Assembly: GCA_902778145.1 (NCBI GenBank)
Contig: CACYWW010000025.1
Span: 1 to 44,667, forward strand
Reading direction: 5' to 3'
Origin: an uncultured Ruminococcus sp.
GTDB taxonomy: Bacteria; Bacillota; Clostridia; Oscillospirales; CAG-272
DNA length: 44,667 bases
The position numbers were made by a program, and so were the translations under genes. The notes beneath the pieces were generated by a model. That model was not told where the DNA came from. It did not search any database and saw nothing but the letters and a program-made list of their open reading frames with translations. Shown piece by piece: positions 23,415 to 31,347 of this stretch. Numbering within the stretch: the first letter of the stretch is position 1; every line of letters starts with the position of its first letter.

Positions 23415-24263
23415 TTACGCCTTTCTGAACAGATTGCACGTCTGCTCATACGCGTGCCGCTCGAAATCAGAATACATGCGCCCGCGCGACATCGCCCCGT
23501 CGAAATCGACCTCATAGCCGTTGAAATCCGGCCCGTCGACGCACGCGAATTTCGTTATACGCTGCCCGTCCCTGTTGAGCGTCAGGCGGCAGCCGCCGCA
23601 CATACCCGTCCCGTCTATCATTATCGGATTCATCGAGACCGTGACGGGTATACCGTACGGTTTTGCCGTCAGCGTCACGAATTTCATCATTATGAGCGGC
23701 CCTATCGTGATAATCATATCGAATTTTTCACCGGCCTCGAGCATTTCCTTCAGCGGTACTGTCACGTTCCCGTGCCTGCCGTACGAGCCGTCGTCCGTCA
23801 TGACGGTCAGTCTGTCCGAGCAGGCTTTGAACTCGTCTTCAAGTATCAGAAGGTCTTTGCTCCGGAAGCCTATGATGCCCGTCACCTCCGCGCCCAGACG
23901 GTGGAACTCCTCCGCCACGGGAAGAGCGATCGCGCATCCGACGCCGCCGCCCACGATACAGACCTTCTTTATCCCTTCCGTACGCGTCGGCTCGCCGAGA
24001 GGACCGACGAAATCCTGAATGAAACCGCCCTCTTCGAGCGCGTCGAGCTTTTTCGTTGTCGCGCCGACTATCTGGAATATTATCTTTACTGTCCCTGCCG
24101 TGCTGTCGGTTCCCGCCACGGTGAGCGGTATCCTCTCGCCCTCCGCGTCGACGCGCAGGATTATGAACTGCCCCGGTCTTGCTTTTTTCGCGACGAGCGG
24201 CGCCTCGATCAGCATCTGCGTTACCGTTGGGTTCAACGACTTTTTTTGTACTATTTTGTACAT
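23415..24263 (-). CDS. nfnA: NfnA: small subunit of NADH-dependent ferredoxin:NADP+ oxidoreductase
   Basis: This 282-residue protein resembles dihydroorotate dehydrogenase electron-transfer subunits. An N-terminal FAD domain (RPGQFIILR, then RIPLTVAG) is followed by an NAD-binding domain with GGGVGCAIA near 103-111. C-terminal cysteines (CGGCR and FACVDGPDF) bind a [2Fe-2S] cluster. The gene order nfnA-nfnB matches the bifurcating enzyme of Clostridium kluyveri and Thermotoga. The start at 24263 has AGGAG six bases upstream. Free-living anaerobic metabolism is implied. Confidence 0.88.
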   Translation of the reverse strand: MYKIVQKKSLNPTVTQMLIEAPLVAKKARPGQFIILRVDAEGERIPLTVAGTDSTAGTVKIIFQIVGATTKKLDALEEGGFIQDFVGPLGEPTRTEGIKKVCIVGGGVGCAIALPVAEEFHRLGAEVTGIIGFRSKDLLILEDEFKACSDRLTVMTDDGSYGRHGNVTVPLKEMLEAGEKFDMIITIGPLIMMKFVTLTAKPYGIPVTVSMNPIMIDGTGMCGGCRLTLNRDGQRITKFACVDGPDFNGYEVDFDGAMSRGRMYSDFERHAYEQTCNLFRKA

Positions 24264-24281
24264 ATGATGCTCCTTTTGCAT

Positions 24282-24545
24282 TGTAGGGCGGGGGTTTGCT
24301 CCCGCCGAATCAAGAATTCAGAATTGATGTGTCCCTTTGGGACAAATTATGCGCCGTTCCGGCGCTATTGGGGTTCCCCTCCCCCCTATCCACCCCAAAC
24401 CCCGCCATCCCCCCAACACCTTGGGGCTTTTTATAATGGGGCTTTAATACCGTCCTGCGTGCCGCCCCATCTATGATGGAGGGGACAGGGGGGATGGGGG
24501 GGTCTCGGCGAAGCCGGGCTTGAGGGGTGGGGAACTCACTATTCA
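24282..24545. repeat. GC-rich intergenic hairpin repeats between nfnA and a lipoprotein gene
   Basis: No gene is seen in 24264-24567. Short stems follow one another: GGCGGG/CCCGCC (24286-24305), TGTCCC/GGGACA (24330-24344), GCGCCG/CGGCGC (24351-24365), CGGC/GCCG (24508-24518) and GGCT/AGCC. G-rich and C-rich blocks are mutually complementary. A GTAGGG-type unit and AATTCAGAATT recur here and at 27490-27625. Confidence 0.7.
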
Positions 24546-24567
24546 CGTTGGCTTTGCCGGAGCCTGT

Positions 24568-25650
24568 TTATTCCACGATCTCGCCGCCGCCCCATTCGAC
24601 GACGGTAAAGCCGCTCCTGATAGGCGCCGTCAGCGCCTGAGGCGTTATTTCGACCGCCTCGTCAAGCGGCTTGTACGCCATGAATACGCGTATGAGCGTG
24701 TCGGGCTGCGGTTCTACCGTCAGCTTTGCGCTGTCGGTGTAAGCCGAGGTCTGGAACGATATGAGGTTATACGCGTTATCCTGCATCACAGGCAGCCAGT
24801 AGATGATGAATTCGTTTGCTTCCCGCTCGCTCAAGCCGAGCTTCGGGAGCGCCGACTGCAGGAATTTTGCCGTGTCGCCGCCTTTTACGCAAAAGCCGCT
24901 CGACATATCCGGAGTATACGCGCCTTTCCCCTCCCAGTAAAGCGCGTAGTATTCGCGCCCGTCCGGGAAAACAAGCGTGCCGTCCGGCCTTGCGGTAAAG
25001 TCTGACCAGCCGTTTTCCGCATATTGCGGATAAGAGCAGGTGATATCTCCGTACAGATCGAGTCTGACGGAACAGATGGTGTCTTTTTCCGGGTAAAGAT
25101 AAATTATGGGTTTAGCATAGGTGGCTTCACCGTATTCGGGTTCGCCCGAGTCGGGATCGGATCTTCTCACTGTGACGGCGTTGCGCACCGTCTGTTTCGT
25201 CGTATATCCGTCGTTTGCCATACCGGGGCTGGGAAAAGTTTTGTCTTCGACTTTGTAATCGGCGCCGTCAAAAACGATGGCCGCGGTGTCGTATACGTTG
25301 AAAATACTGTTGGCGCCGCTGTACGATACGTATAATCCGTCGCTGAAATCGCCGTATCCGGCAAAACCGTTCGGCGACACGAACAGTACGTAGATGAACG
25401 CGATATATTTTTTGCCCGGGACCGGGTCAAAATCTGCTGTGACCCGCTCCGGCTCGCCGTCTTCCGCCGTTTCCGGCTCCGTGATCGCCGCCGTGTCGGG
25501 TTCGGTGACTGTCTCAGCGTCCGTCTTTGCGGTCGGCACCGTCTGTTCCTCATCCGCCGTTGTACCCGCGGTCGCCGGGTTTTTATCGCACGCGCATAAC
25601 AACGATAACGCAAGCGACAGCAGGATGACGATAATTACAGCTTTCTTCAT
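24568..25650 (-). CDS. Lipoprotein with a conserved domain of unknown function
   Basis: This protein of about 360 residues begins with a signal peptide and lipobox LCAC, then a long Thr/Ala/Glu/Pro linker (to about residue 75). The C-terminal half contains a pattern I have seen in other Firmicutes proteins but cannot name: KPIIYLYPEK, DITCSYPQY, EYYALYWEG, FCVKGGDTAKFL, EANEFIIYWLPVM, YNLISFQ and IRVFMAYKPL. It should be anchored outside the membrane. The start at 25650 has GAGGTGAT seven bases upstream. It lies downstream of the M16 peptidase pair, 73 bases after the small gene. Confidence 0.8.
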   Translation of the reverse strand: MKKAVIIVILLSLALSLLCACDKNPATAGTTADEEQTVPTAKTDAETVTEPDTAAITEPETAEDGEPERVTADFDPVPGKKYIAFIYVLFVSPNGFAGYGDFSDGLYVSYSGANSIFNVYDTAAIVFDGADYKVEDKTFPSPGMANDGYTTKQTVRNAVTVRRSDPDSGEPEYGEATYAKPIIYLYPEKDTICSVRLDLYGDITCSYPQYAENGWSDFTARPDGTLVFPDGREYYALYWEGKGAYTPDMSSGFCVKGGDTAKFLQSALPKLGLSEREANEFIIYWLPVMQDNAYNLISFQTSAYTDSAKLTVEPQPDTLIRVFMAYKPLDEAVEITPQALTAPIRSGFTVVEWGGGEIVE

Positions 25651-25722
25651 TTTAATCACCTCAAGATACTGATGACTTTTTGTTTGTACGTTTTTGAGCA
25701 AAAACCGATCTATTCGGAAGTT

Positions 25723-26151
25723 TTATCGTAAGTAATATACATTCAGCGTCAGGGTCTCTCTGACTGTGCTTGACGAGTTCTGTTTGAACCATTTTTTCAA
25801 ACTTTTATAATATGCGGAATATTTTGATTTGATAGATCTGTCTTCTATTGACGATCCGTTGAGATAGATTCTCCCGTTGTATTCGCGCTTCTGTTTGTTG
25901 TGTTCATAAGAAAACTCAATATATGGATGTGCGGCAAAATCCATACGGAACTGCAAACAATCTTTTTTCTCGGAAGCGGAAAGCCAGTCAAAATCATCGT
26001 TCGTATCACATAGCAGATCCATATAAGCCTCAGATCCGTCGTCACAGATGATCGGCGGAATTCTGGCGATCTTCAAACCGACGCTTTTTATCCCGTCTTC
26101 GATTTTGCTTATATTCTCCTCTTTGCACGAAAAAAGAAACTGCGGACCCAT
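25723..26151 (-). CDS. Hypothetical protein next to the M16 peptidase
   Basis: This 142-residue protein has no signal peptide or membrane segment and matches no family I know. It contains an acidic central region (DLLCDTNDDFDWLSASEKKDC) and a basic, serine-rich C-terminus. GGAGG lies five bases before its ATG. It follows the peptidase gene by 11 bases, so the two should be co-transcribed. Its coding sequence is visibly AT-richer than the rest of the window, like the peptidase gene. Confidence 0.72.
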   Translation of the reverse strand: MGPQFLFSCKEENISKIEDGIKSVGLKIARIPPIICDDGSEAYMDLLCDTNDDFDWLSASEKKDCLQFRMDFAAHPYIEFSYEHNKQKREYNGRIYLNGSSIEDRSIKSKYSAYYKSLKKWFKQNSSSTVRETLTLNVYYLR

Positions 26152-26162
26152 AAATCCTCCAT

Positions 26163-27425
26163 TTATAAATCAAGGACTTTGAAAATCTCTTTTATTTTGT
26201 CCTCGCTTATTTTTCTTTTGTCACCTTTGACGGCGACGGTCAGGTTTTGCGTTTTGAAAATATCCGCAGCGGCAGTCGTTACGTCCTCTTTTTTTATTTT
26301 CTGATATTCTTCGGGCGTTGTAAGATACGATAAGATATGGCCTTTGTACGCCGTATCCCAGTTCAGCATTTCCGTATCGTCGGACGCAGTTTTCGCGCTT
26401 GCGTATTCCTTCATAACGGCGGGCATGGCGTCGTATTCGCCGCGTTTTACCTTTACAAGCGCCTCTGTTATCCTGTTTAAGCAGTCGTACAAACGCTTTC
26501 TTTCCGTCTCAAACGTGAAGAATATACGCCCGGCGTTTTTGTATAATTCCTTTATCGTATCGTAAAAACCGTATATAACCGGGTCATCGCCGGACAGAGC
26601 TTCAAATAAAACCGCGTCGTCGCCGTCAAACAAAAGCGAATGGATAATATCGACGGTTTTGCCGCCGTGCTTTGTCATATCGATATCAAACGATATTCCG
26701 ACGTACGTGTAGGATGATTGCTTTATTGCGATTTTCGTGTTTCTGTTAAGAAAATCGGACGGCACGGGCGCAGCGTTATCGCGTTTTTCGGTCGCTTCGC
26801 CGAAATCCGCCTTTGATACGGTATCAATGAGCTTTTTTATATCCGCACCGCTCACGTTTCCCGTGACGCATACAAACGAATTTTGTTTATTGACGTTATT
26901 CCGTCTGTATTCTTCAAGCTTTTTAAGCGAAATGCGGCTGACCGTCGACCATTTTCCCGATACGGTGTTTGCAAGCGGTGTGCCGTCCCATGCGGCTTTT
27001 GTCAGCAGATATTCAATGCCATTCTTCTCGTCGTCCTCGCGTATCTCCGCTTTTATGCGTCTTCTTTCGCCCTCAAGGTCGGACAAAGACAGACTAAACG
27101 GTGAAAGGATAAGCGAGAGCGTATAAAGCGCAAAGTCAAAGCCGTCGGGCAAGCCCGATACGGTAAAGCGTATGAATTCACGGTAAGTCGACGCGTTGAC
27201 GGAAATCCCGTGCAGCGAAAGCTCACGGTAGATTCTCCCGTCCGTCAGCTTTACGAGGTTGCTGAAAACGGCGTGCTCGTACAGATGCGATATGCCGTTT
27301 TCCCCGTCCTTTTCATACATGCTCCCGGCGAAGATATATAAGCAAAGACAAAACGAATGTAAATTCCCGTTTCTTATCGCGTATATATCAACGCCGTTTG
27401 CGTCATATCTTTCTTCCATAAGCAC
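26163..27425 (-). CDS. M16-family (insulinase/pitrilysin-like) zinc peptidase
   Basis: This 420-residue protein has the inverted zinc motif HLYEH at 47-51 (His47, Glu50, His51) in the M16 N-terminal domain. A Glu-rich helix follows about 75 residues later and can supply the third ligand. The second, inactive-type M16 domain occupies the C-terminal half. Single-length M16 proteins usually work as dimers or pairs; no second subunit is adjacent. I favour GTG 27425 as the start, because GGAG sits eight bases upstream; ATG 27419 is the alternative. The open frame beyond runs into repeat DNA. AT-rich composition sets it apart from its neighbours. Confidence 0.83.
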   Translation of the reverse strand: MLMEERYDANGVDIYAIRNGNLHSFCLCLYIFAGSMYEKDGENGISHLYEHAVFSNLVKLTDGRIYRELSLHGISVNASTYREFIRFTVSGLPDGFDFALYTLSLILSPFSLSLSDLEGERRRIKAEIREDDEKNGIEYLLTKAAWDGTPLANTVSGKWSTVSRISLKKLEEYRRNNVNKQNSFVCVTGNVSGADIKKLIDTVSKADFGEATEKRDNAAPVPSDFLNRNTKIAIKQSSYTYVGISFDIDMTKHGGKTVDIIHSLLFDGDDAVLFEALSGDDPVIYGFYDTIKELYKNAGRIFFTFETERKRLYDCLNRITEALVKVKRGEYDAMPAVMKEYASAKTASDDTEMLNWDTAYKGHILSYLTTPEEYQKIKKEDVTTAAADIFKTQNLTVAVKGDKRKISEDKIKEIFKVLDL

Positions 27426-27477
27426 AATTTTTTCTCCGGTGTGAGTCGACCCGTGCGGGAAAGGCGGATCAAACCGT

Positions 27478-27610
27478 CGTTTGCGTTGCCTCATCGAGCG
27501 GGCGAGCAATGCTCGCTCCTACCGGACAGGCGGGTTTATCCGTCATTTTGCGGTAATTTGTTTGAGCGGGAGGACAGACCCCTCCCCTACGGGAGAAGGT
27601 ATTTTCGCCT
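27478..27610. repeat. Two GTAGG-hairpin repeat units before the M16 gene
   Basis: On the minus strand two similar units occur: GTAGG followed by a GCGAGC/GCTCGC hairpin (about 27495-27522) and GTAGGGG followed by GGAGGG/CCTCCC pairs (about 27565-27592). AATTCTGAATT lies at 27614-27624. The same kinds of unit are found at 24284-24320. The stretch 27426-27622 holds no gene. Confidence 0.65.
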
Positions 27611-27622
27611 CTTAATTCTGAA

Positions 27623-29695
27623 TTATTTTATTATCACCGCTGCATACGCTTTGAGCGTGAAGGCCAACGTGCTGCCTTTTCTTTCGGCAAAGATGTAATC
27701 GTCGTTCAACGGATCGTAAACGTCCGCCGTGTCGGAGCCTGTGTCGACGGATATGTTTTTATCTCTGTTTTCCGCGTTGACGAGCAGGAGATTGCCGTTT
27801 CTGTAAAGCGCGGCGATGCCCTTGTGATCTCCGCCGACGTGAAACGGCTTGCCCTCGGACTGCGCGGCGGCAACGGCGTCCGCTATGCCGATGCATATTA
27901 TCGCGCCGGAATCCTCCGCGGTAAAGCCGAAGTCCTCCGCGAAATAAACGTGCACGCCGTTTCTGCGCATACGGGCAATAACGTCCTTCTCACGGGCGGA
28001 GAGCCTGCACGGCGGTATCAGAAGGCTTTCGAAAAACACGCCGTTATAAAGCGGCATATCTATGAACCCCTCGGACGTATCCGCTTTTTCAAGCAGCTCA
28101 AGGCTTACGAAGTGGTAGACTGCCTGGTTGTCATTGAGCTCCTTTACGGTCTTCATGAGTCCGTCGGCGCAGGCGTTCTTTACCCTGACCATATCGCCGT
28201 CCTTTGAGAGTCCTTCTATATGCGTCGTCGTGTTTTCCGCTATGAAGTCATAGGGATAATACAGGGCGATCGACGTGAAATCCTTTCCCTTCATGTTGTC
28301 GTCCACCGCGCCTATGCAGCGGTTGTATTTATTGTATTTTTCCGGCTCCATGAAGGTCTCGGAGTAATATGACGTGAACGTATCGACGCCGAAAGCGTAC
28401 TGGATGAGCTGCGAGCACAGCATCTGATCGTCGGTGACGTTTCCGCCCTGAGCGTGCGCCGATACCTCGCTCATTACGTGCTCTCTGCCGTAGTTCAGCG
28501 CGACAGACGAAACGAGCTTCGGTGTGAACGCCATGTCGTATACCGTCTCCGGTATCGACTGGAGCATATCTATGCCGGGATAATGCATATGGCGGAGCAG
28601 CGAGAAATAGTTGCCCTCGAACATCGGGTGAAGTCTTATATCGTCCTCAAGCAGTATGTGACCGGAGAACGGCAGACCGACGGAATAACAGTAGTCTGAC
28701 AGCTGCCCGAAATACGCCTGCTCGACAAGACGGCTCATCTCCGTATACCATGCGCCGCGCACCTCACGCGCCGCCCCGGTATCAACGCCGAAAAGATATA
28801 TCATGCAGTCGTATATGTTTATGCCGTAATCCGTAAGCAGTCTGTTGTCTATGTTTTTGCCCCACGTCGTCATCGGGTACTGCGGCAGCGTGTCGTCGTA
28901 TTCGTCGTGGACGCGCGGCGGATAAAGCCCGGCGTTTATGTAAACGCCCATAAGCGACGGCTCGTCGGTGAATACGGCTTCTATGAGCCCGTTTTCACGC
29001 TTCATCCCGGCGAATTCGTCCTTATAGCGCGCCGTGTATTTTTCATACGTGTTCTTTATGAACGCGCGCACGGCGTCGTGATTCGTTATGTCTATGTATC
29101 TTCTGCATTCGCATACGTTATGCTCCGCGTGCGTGCCCTCGTATACGTGTTTTTTCACAAAGTAAGCGGTGAAAAGCAGATCCTTCGTATCGTTTACGAC
29201 GGTCAGATCCGAGGTCTTGCCGTAAACGTCGTAACGTTTGTACGCTCTTTCCGCATCAAGGCGCGAAATATCCTCGCCCTTTACTTTATACGAAGCCGCG
29301 GCGAGCGCGAATTCGTGACCGCGCGGGAATTCAAAGGTGTGACTTTCGCCGGGCTTTATGAAAGCGTGCATCATCACGACGGCACGCGCTTCAAGATCGG
29401 GGTCGCCGTCCACCGTCTGACCGCCCGCGCCGCCGCTCGGATATCCGTCCTCGTCGTAGAGCCAGACGCGAAGATCCTGAGCCTTCGCCTCCGCGAGCAC
29501 GATGTCTAAAACGCGCCAGAGATGATCGTTGTTCAGATAATCGCGGTGCGCCGCGTTCGTGACGATACCGCCGAAGCCCTTCGCCTTAAGAGACGCGAGC
29601 CTGTTTGATACGCTTTTTCTTATCTCTTTCTCCGGCATATCTTCCGGATAATCGAAGCCGTGTACTATTTTGAACGGAAGCTCGTATTTTGTCAT
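27623..29695 (-). CDS. Putative glycoside hydrolase, GH106-like
   Basis: This 690-residue protein has no signal peptide. The N-terminal TIM-barrel region carries LYDEDGYPSGGAGG at 79-92, similar to the signature of GH106 alpha-L-rhamnosidases. VFTDEPS near 250 and SGHILLEDD near 360 could hold the catalytic acids. The C-terminus (about 600-690) looks like a small beta-sandwich (LLVNAENRDKNI, then LKAYAAVIIK). Family assignment rests on these motifs; rhamnose release from plant or bacterial glycans is an inference. It follows the lipoprotein gene by three bases, so the pair is an operon. Confidence 0.68.
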   Translation of the reverse strand: MTKYELPFKIVHGFDYPEDMPEKEIRKSVSNRLASLKAKGFGGIVTNAAHRDYLNNDHLWRVLDIVLAEAKAQDLRVWLYDEDGYPSGGAGGQTVDGDPDLEARAVVMMHAFIKPGESHTFEFPRGHEFALAAASYKVKGEDISRLDAERAYKRYDVYGKTSDLTVVNDTKDLLFTAYFVKKHVYEGTHAEHNVCECRRYIDITNHDAVRAFIKNTYEKYTARYKDEFAGMKRENGLIEAVFTDEPSLMGVYINAGLYPPRVHDEYDDTLPQYPMTTWGKNIDNRLLTDYGINIYDCMIYLFGVDTGAAREVRGAWYTEMSRLVEQAYFGQLSDYCYSVGLPFSGHILLEDDIRLHPMFEGNYFSLLRHMHYPGIDMLQSIPETVYDMAFTPKLVSSVALNYGREHVMSEVSAHAQGGNVTDDQMLCSQLIQYAFGVDTFTSYYSETFMEPEKYNKYNRCIGAVDDNMKGKDFTSIALYYPYDFIAENTTTHIEGLSKDGDMVRVKNACADGLMKTVKELNDNQAVYHFVSLELLEKADTSEGFIDMPLYNGVFFESLLIPPCRLSAREKDVIARMRRNGVHVYFAEDFGFTAEDSGAIICIGIADAVAAAQSEGKPFHVGGDHKGIAALYRNGNLLLVNAENRDKNISVDTGSDTADVYDPLNDDYIFAERKGSTLAFTLKAYAAVIIK

Positions 29696-29698
29696 ATG

Positions 29699-30808
29699 TT
29701 ACTCCTTATCAAGATCGATGTATGATAGATGGATCTTACCGTAGCCGGATTTTTTGTCAAAGCAGAGCTTGTATGACGCGCCGCCCGCGTCAAGGATCTC
29801 AAAGCAGCCGTCGATCTCCGTTTTCGCGCCGCCTGTCACTCCCGCCGAAAACGACCTGAACGACCTGTACGGATCGTCCTGCTTCGTCGTGTCCTGCACG
29901 GACCAGAAGAGCCGGTCTCCGGAAATACGTACCTCCTCGCGGTTGACGTACGCGTTTTCGTCAAGCGTCACGACGTCGGAAATGCTTTCCTCGGACAGCG
30001 TGATCGTCCCTATCCTCTCATCGCCCTGCGCGGAAAGATAGTATAAGGCGTACAGTCCGGTCATCGGGTCGAGGTCGGCGTAATACACGAGCGCCGCGGC
30101 GTACGGAAGCGGCTTTTCGCGGTAGATCTCCGCCGTGTCGAGCGCGTAGGTGATGAGCGTCGTCCTCGAGCCGTCCACCGCGCCGCAGGTGAGATGGCCG
30201 CCGCGTCCCGATATGAACGTGCAGGAGCTGCCGCCGGTCGCCGCGTTGTCCGTGAACGGGAAGGCGGCGAATTCTTCAAGCTTGTTTTCCCGCACGTCGT
30301 ATTTCATTATCCTGCATCTGCCGAGCGACGCGGACTCGGTCAGATAGTAAACTGAGCCGCCGTAAACGTAGAGGAACCGCGTCTGCTTCACCGTATCCGC
30401 GGAAACGGTCTTTTTGAACGGAGAATGCACGGCGCCGTTTTCGGTCTCCACGACCTTCAGCGCGTATCCGGCGCTGCCGTCCGTGAACATCGTCAGCTCG
30501 AAGAAGGCGACGATACCGCCGCCCGCGGCGATCTCGTACGTAAGGGTGCCGTTCGTGTTCTCGTATACGACCGTCATGTCGCCCGCGGGGGAGGGAGCCG
30601 TGGCGATCCGCGCCGCCGTTCCGTCATATCTGCAGAGCAGGGCGGCAACGCGCGTGTCCGTCGGTATTTCCGGATAAAGCGGGACGATGTGCGTCGGGAT
30701 CCCGCCGTCCTCGGTGAATGTTTTTATGATATCCGAGTTGCCGCGGCAGCCGCAGAAAAGCGGAAAAAGCGCCGACAGCAAAACGATGAATAAAACGGTC
30801 TTTTTCAA
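29699..30808 (-). CDS. Lipoprotein, unknown function (beta-propeller-like)
   Basis: This protein of about 369 residues has a signal peptide with lipobox FCGC. The rest is beta-rich with repeated patterns of tyrosine and glycine-flanked strands (YVYGGSVYYL, YYADLDPMTGLYALYYL), suggesting a propeller-like fold, but I recognise no family. I choose TTG 30808 as the start: AGGAGG lies nine bases upstream, whereas ATG 30817 would place that site against the start codon. It is the first gene before the GH106-like gene and could bind or sense the sugar outside the cell. Confidence 0.75.
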   Translation of the reverse strand: MKKTVLFIVLLSALFPLFCGCRGNSDIIKTFTEDGGIPTHIVPLYPEIPTDTRVAALLCRYDGTAARIATAPSPAGDMTVVYENTNGTLTYEIAAGGGIVAFFELTMFTDGSAGYALKVVETENGAVHSPFKKTVSADTVKQTRFLYVYGGSVYYLTESASLGRCRIMKYDVRENKLEEFAAFPFTDNAATGGSSCTFISGRGGHLTCGAVDGSRTTLITYALDTAEIYREKPLPYAAALVYYADLDPMTGLYALYYLSAQGDERIGTITLSEESISDVVTLDENAYVNREEVRISGDRLFWSVQDTTKQDDPYRSFRSFSAGVTGGAKTEIDGCFEILDAGGASYKLCFDKKSGYGKIHLSYIDLDKE

Positions 30809-30832
30809 AGGCGTCATACCTCCTTTTGGCAA

Positions 30833-30861
30833 AGTATATCATATAAAACCGTATAAGTCAA
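30833..30861 (-). promoter_or_regulatory. Promoter of the lipoprotein-GH106-like operon
   Basis: On the minus strand TTGACT (30856-30861) and TATACT (30833-30838) are separated by 17 bases. Confidence 0.78.
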
Positions 30862-30927
30862 CGAATTTGACGTAAAAAGTGCCGTTTTTCCTTCAAAATA
30901 AAATATAATATTTGTACGATTTCGGGG

Positions 30928-30956
30928 TTGAAATCACGGAGAAAAAGTGGTAAAAT
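30928..30956 (+). promoter_or_regulatory. Promoter of the PII-like/antiporter operon
   Basis: TTGAAA (30928-30933) and TAAAAT (30951-30956) are separated by 17 bases, 29 bases before the start codon. Confidence 0.75.
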
Positions 30957-30984
30957 CATAAAAAAGGGAAAAGGAGATAAGATC

Positions 30985-31332
30985 ATGTTCAATCAGGTCC
31001 TGTTTACCGTACTCAATAAAATAGAACTGCTCGACAAGCTGCTCGACGAATTCGAGGCGGCGGGCGTCAGCGGCGCCACCGTCATAAACTCGCGCGGCAT
31101 GGCGCACGCGCTGGCGGAGCATGAGGAAAGCCATTTTATCAGCAGCTTCCGCATGTTCTTCGACCGCAGCCATTCCGAATCAAAGACAATATTCATAGTG
31201 TGCTCCGAGCCCATGGCGGAGAAGGCGAAGGCGGCGGTAAGACGCGTCGTCGGAGACCTGAACGCGCCGGACAGCGCGATTATGTTCTCACTGCCACTGC
31301 TCTATTTCGAGGGCATAACACATAACGAATGA
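30985..31332 (+). CDS. PII-like signalling protein
   Basis: This 116-residue protein has the ferredoxin-like beta-alpha-beta order of PII proteins: VLFTVLNKIELLDKLLDEFEAAGVSGATVI at the start and a second beta-alpha unit around KTIFIVCSEP and AKAAVRRVVGDL. The usual tyrosine-bearing T-loop of GlnB is replaced by a different segment (about 40-60). ATG 30985 is preceded by AAGGAGAT; the frame stays open 19 codons earlier through the promoter. Located 15 bases before the antiporter gene, it may regulate that transporter in response to a nucleotide or other small ligand. That role is inferred. Confidence 0.72.
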   Translation: MFNQVLFTVLNKIELLDKLLDEFEAAGVSGATVINSRGMAHALAEHEESHFISSFRMFFDRSHSESKTIFIVCSEPMAEKAKAAVRRVVGDLNAPDSAIMFSLPLLYFEGITHNE

Positions 31333-31347
31333 AGGGAAGCGATACCG

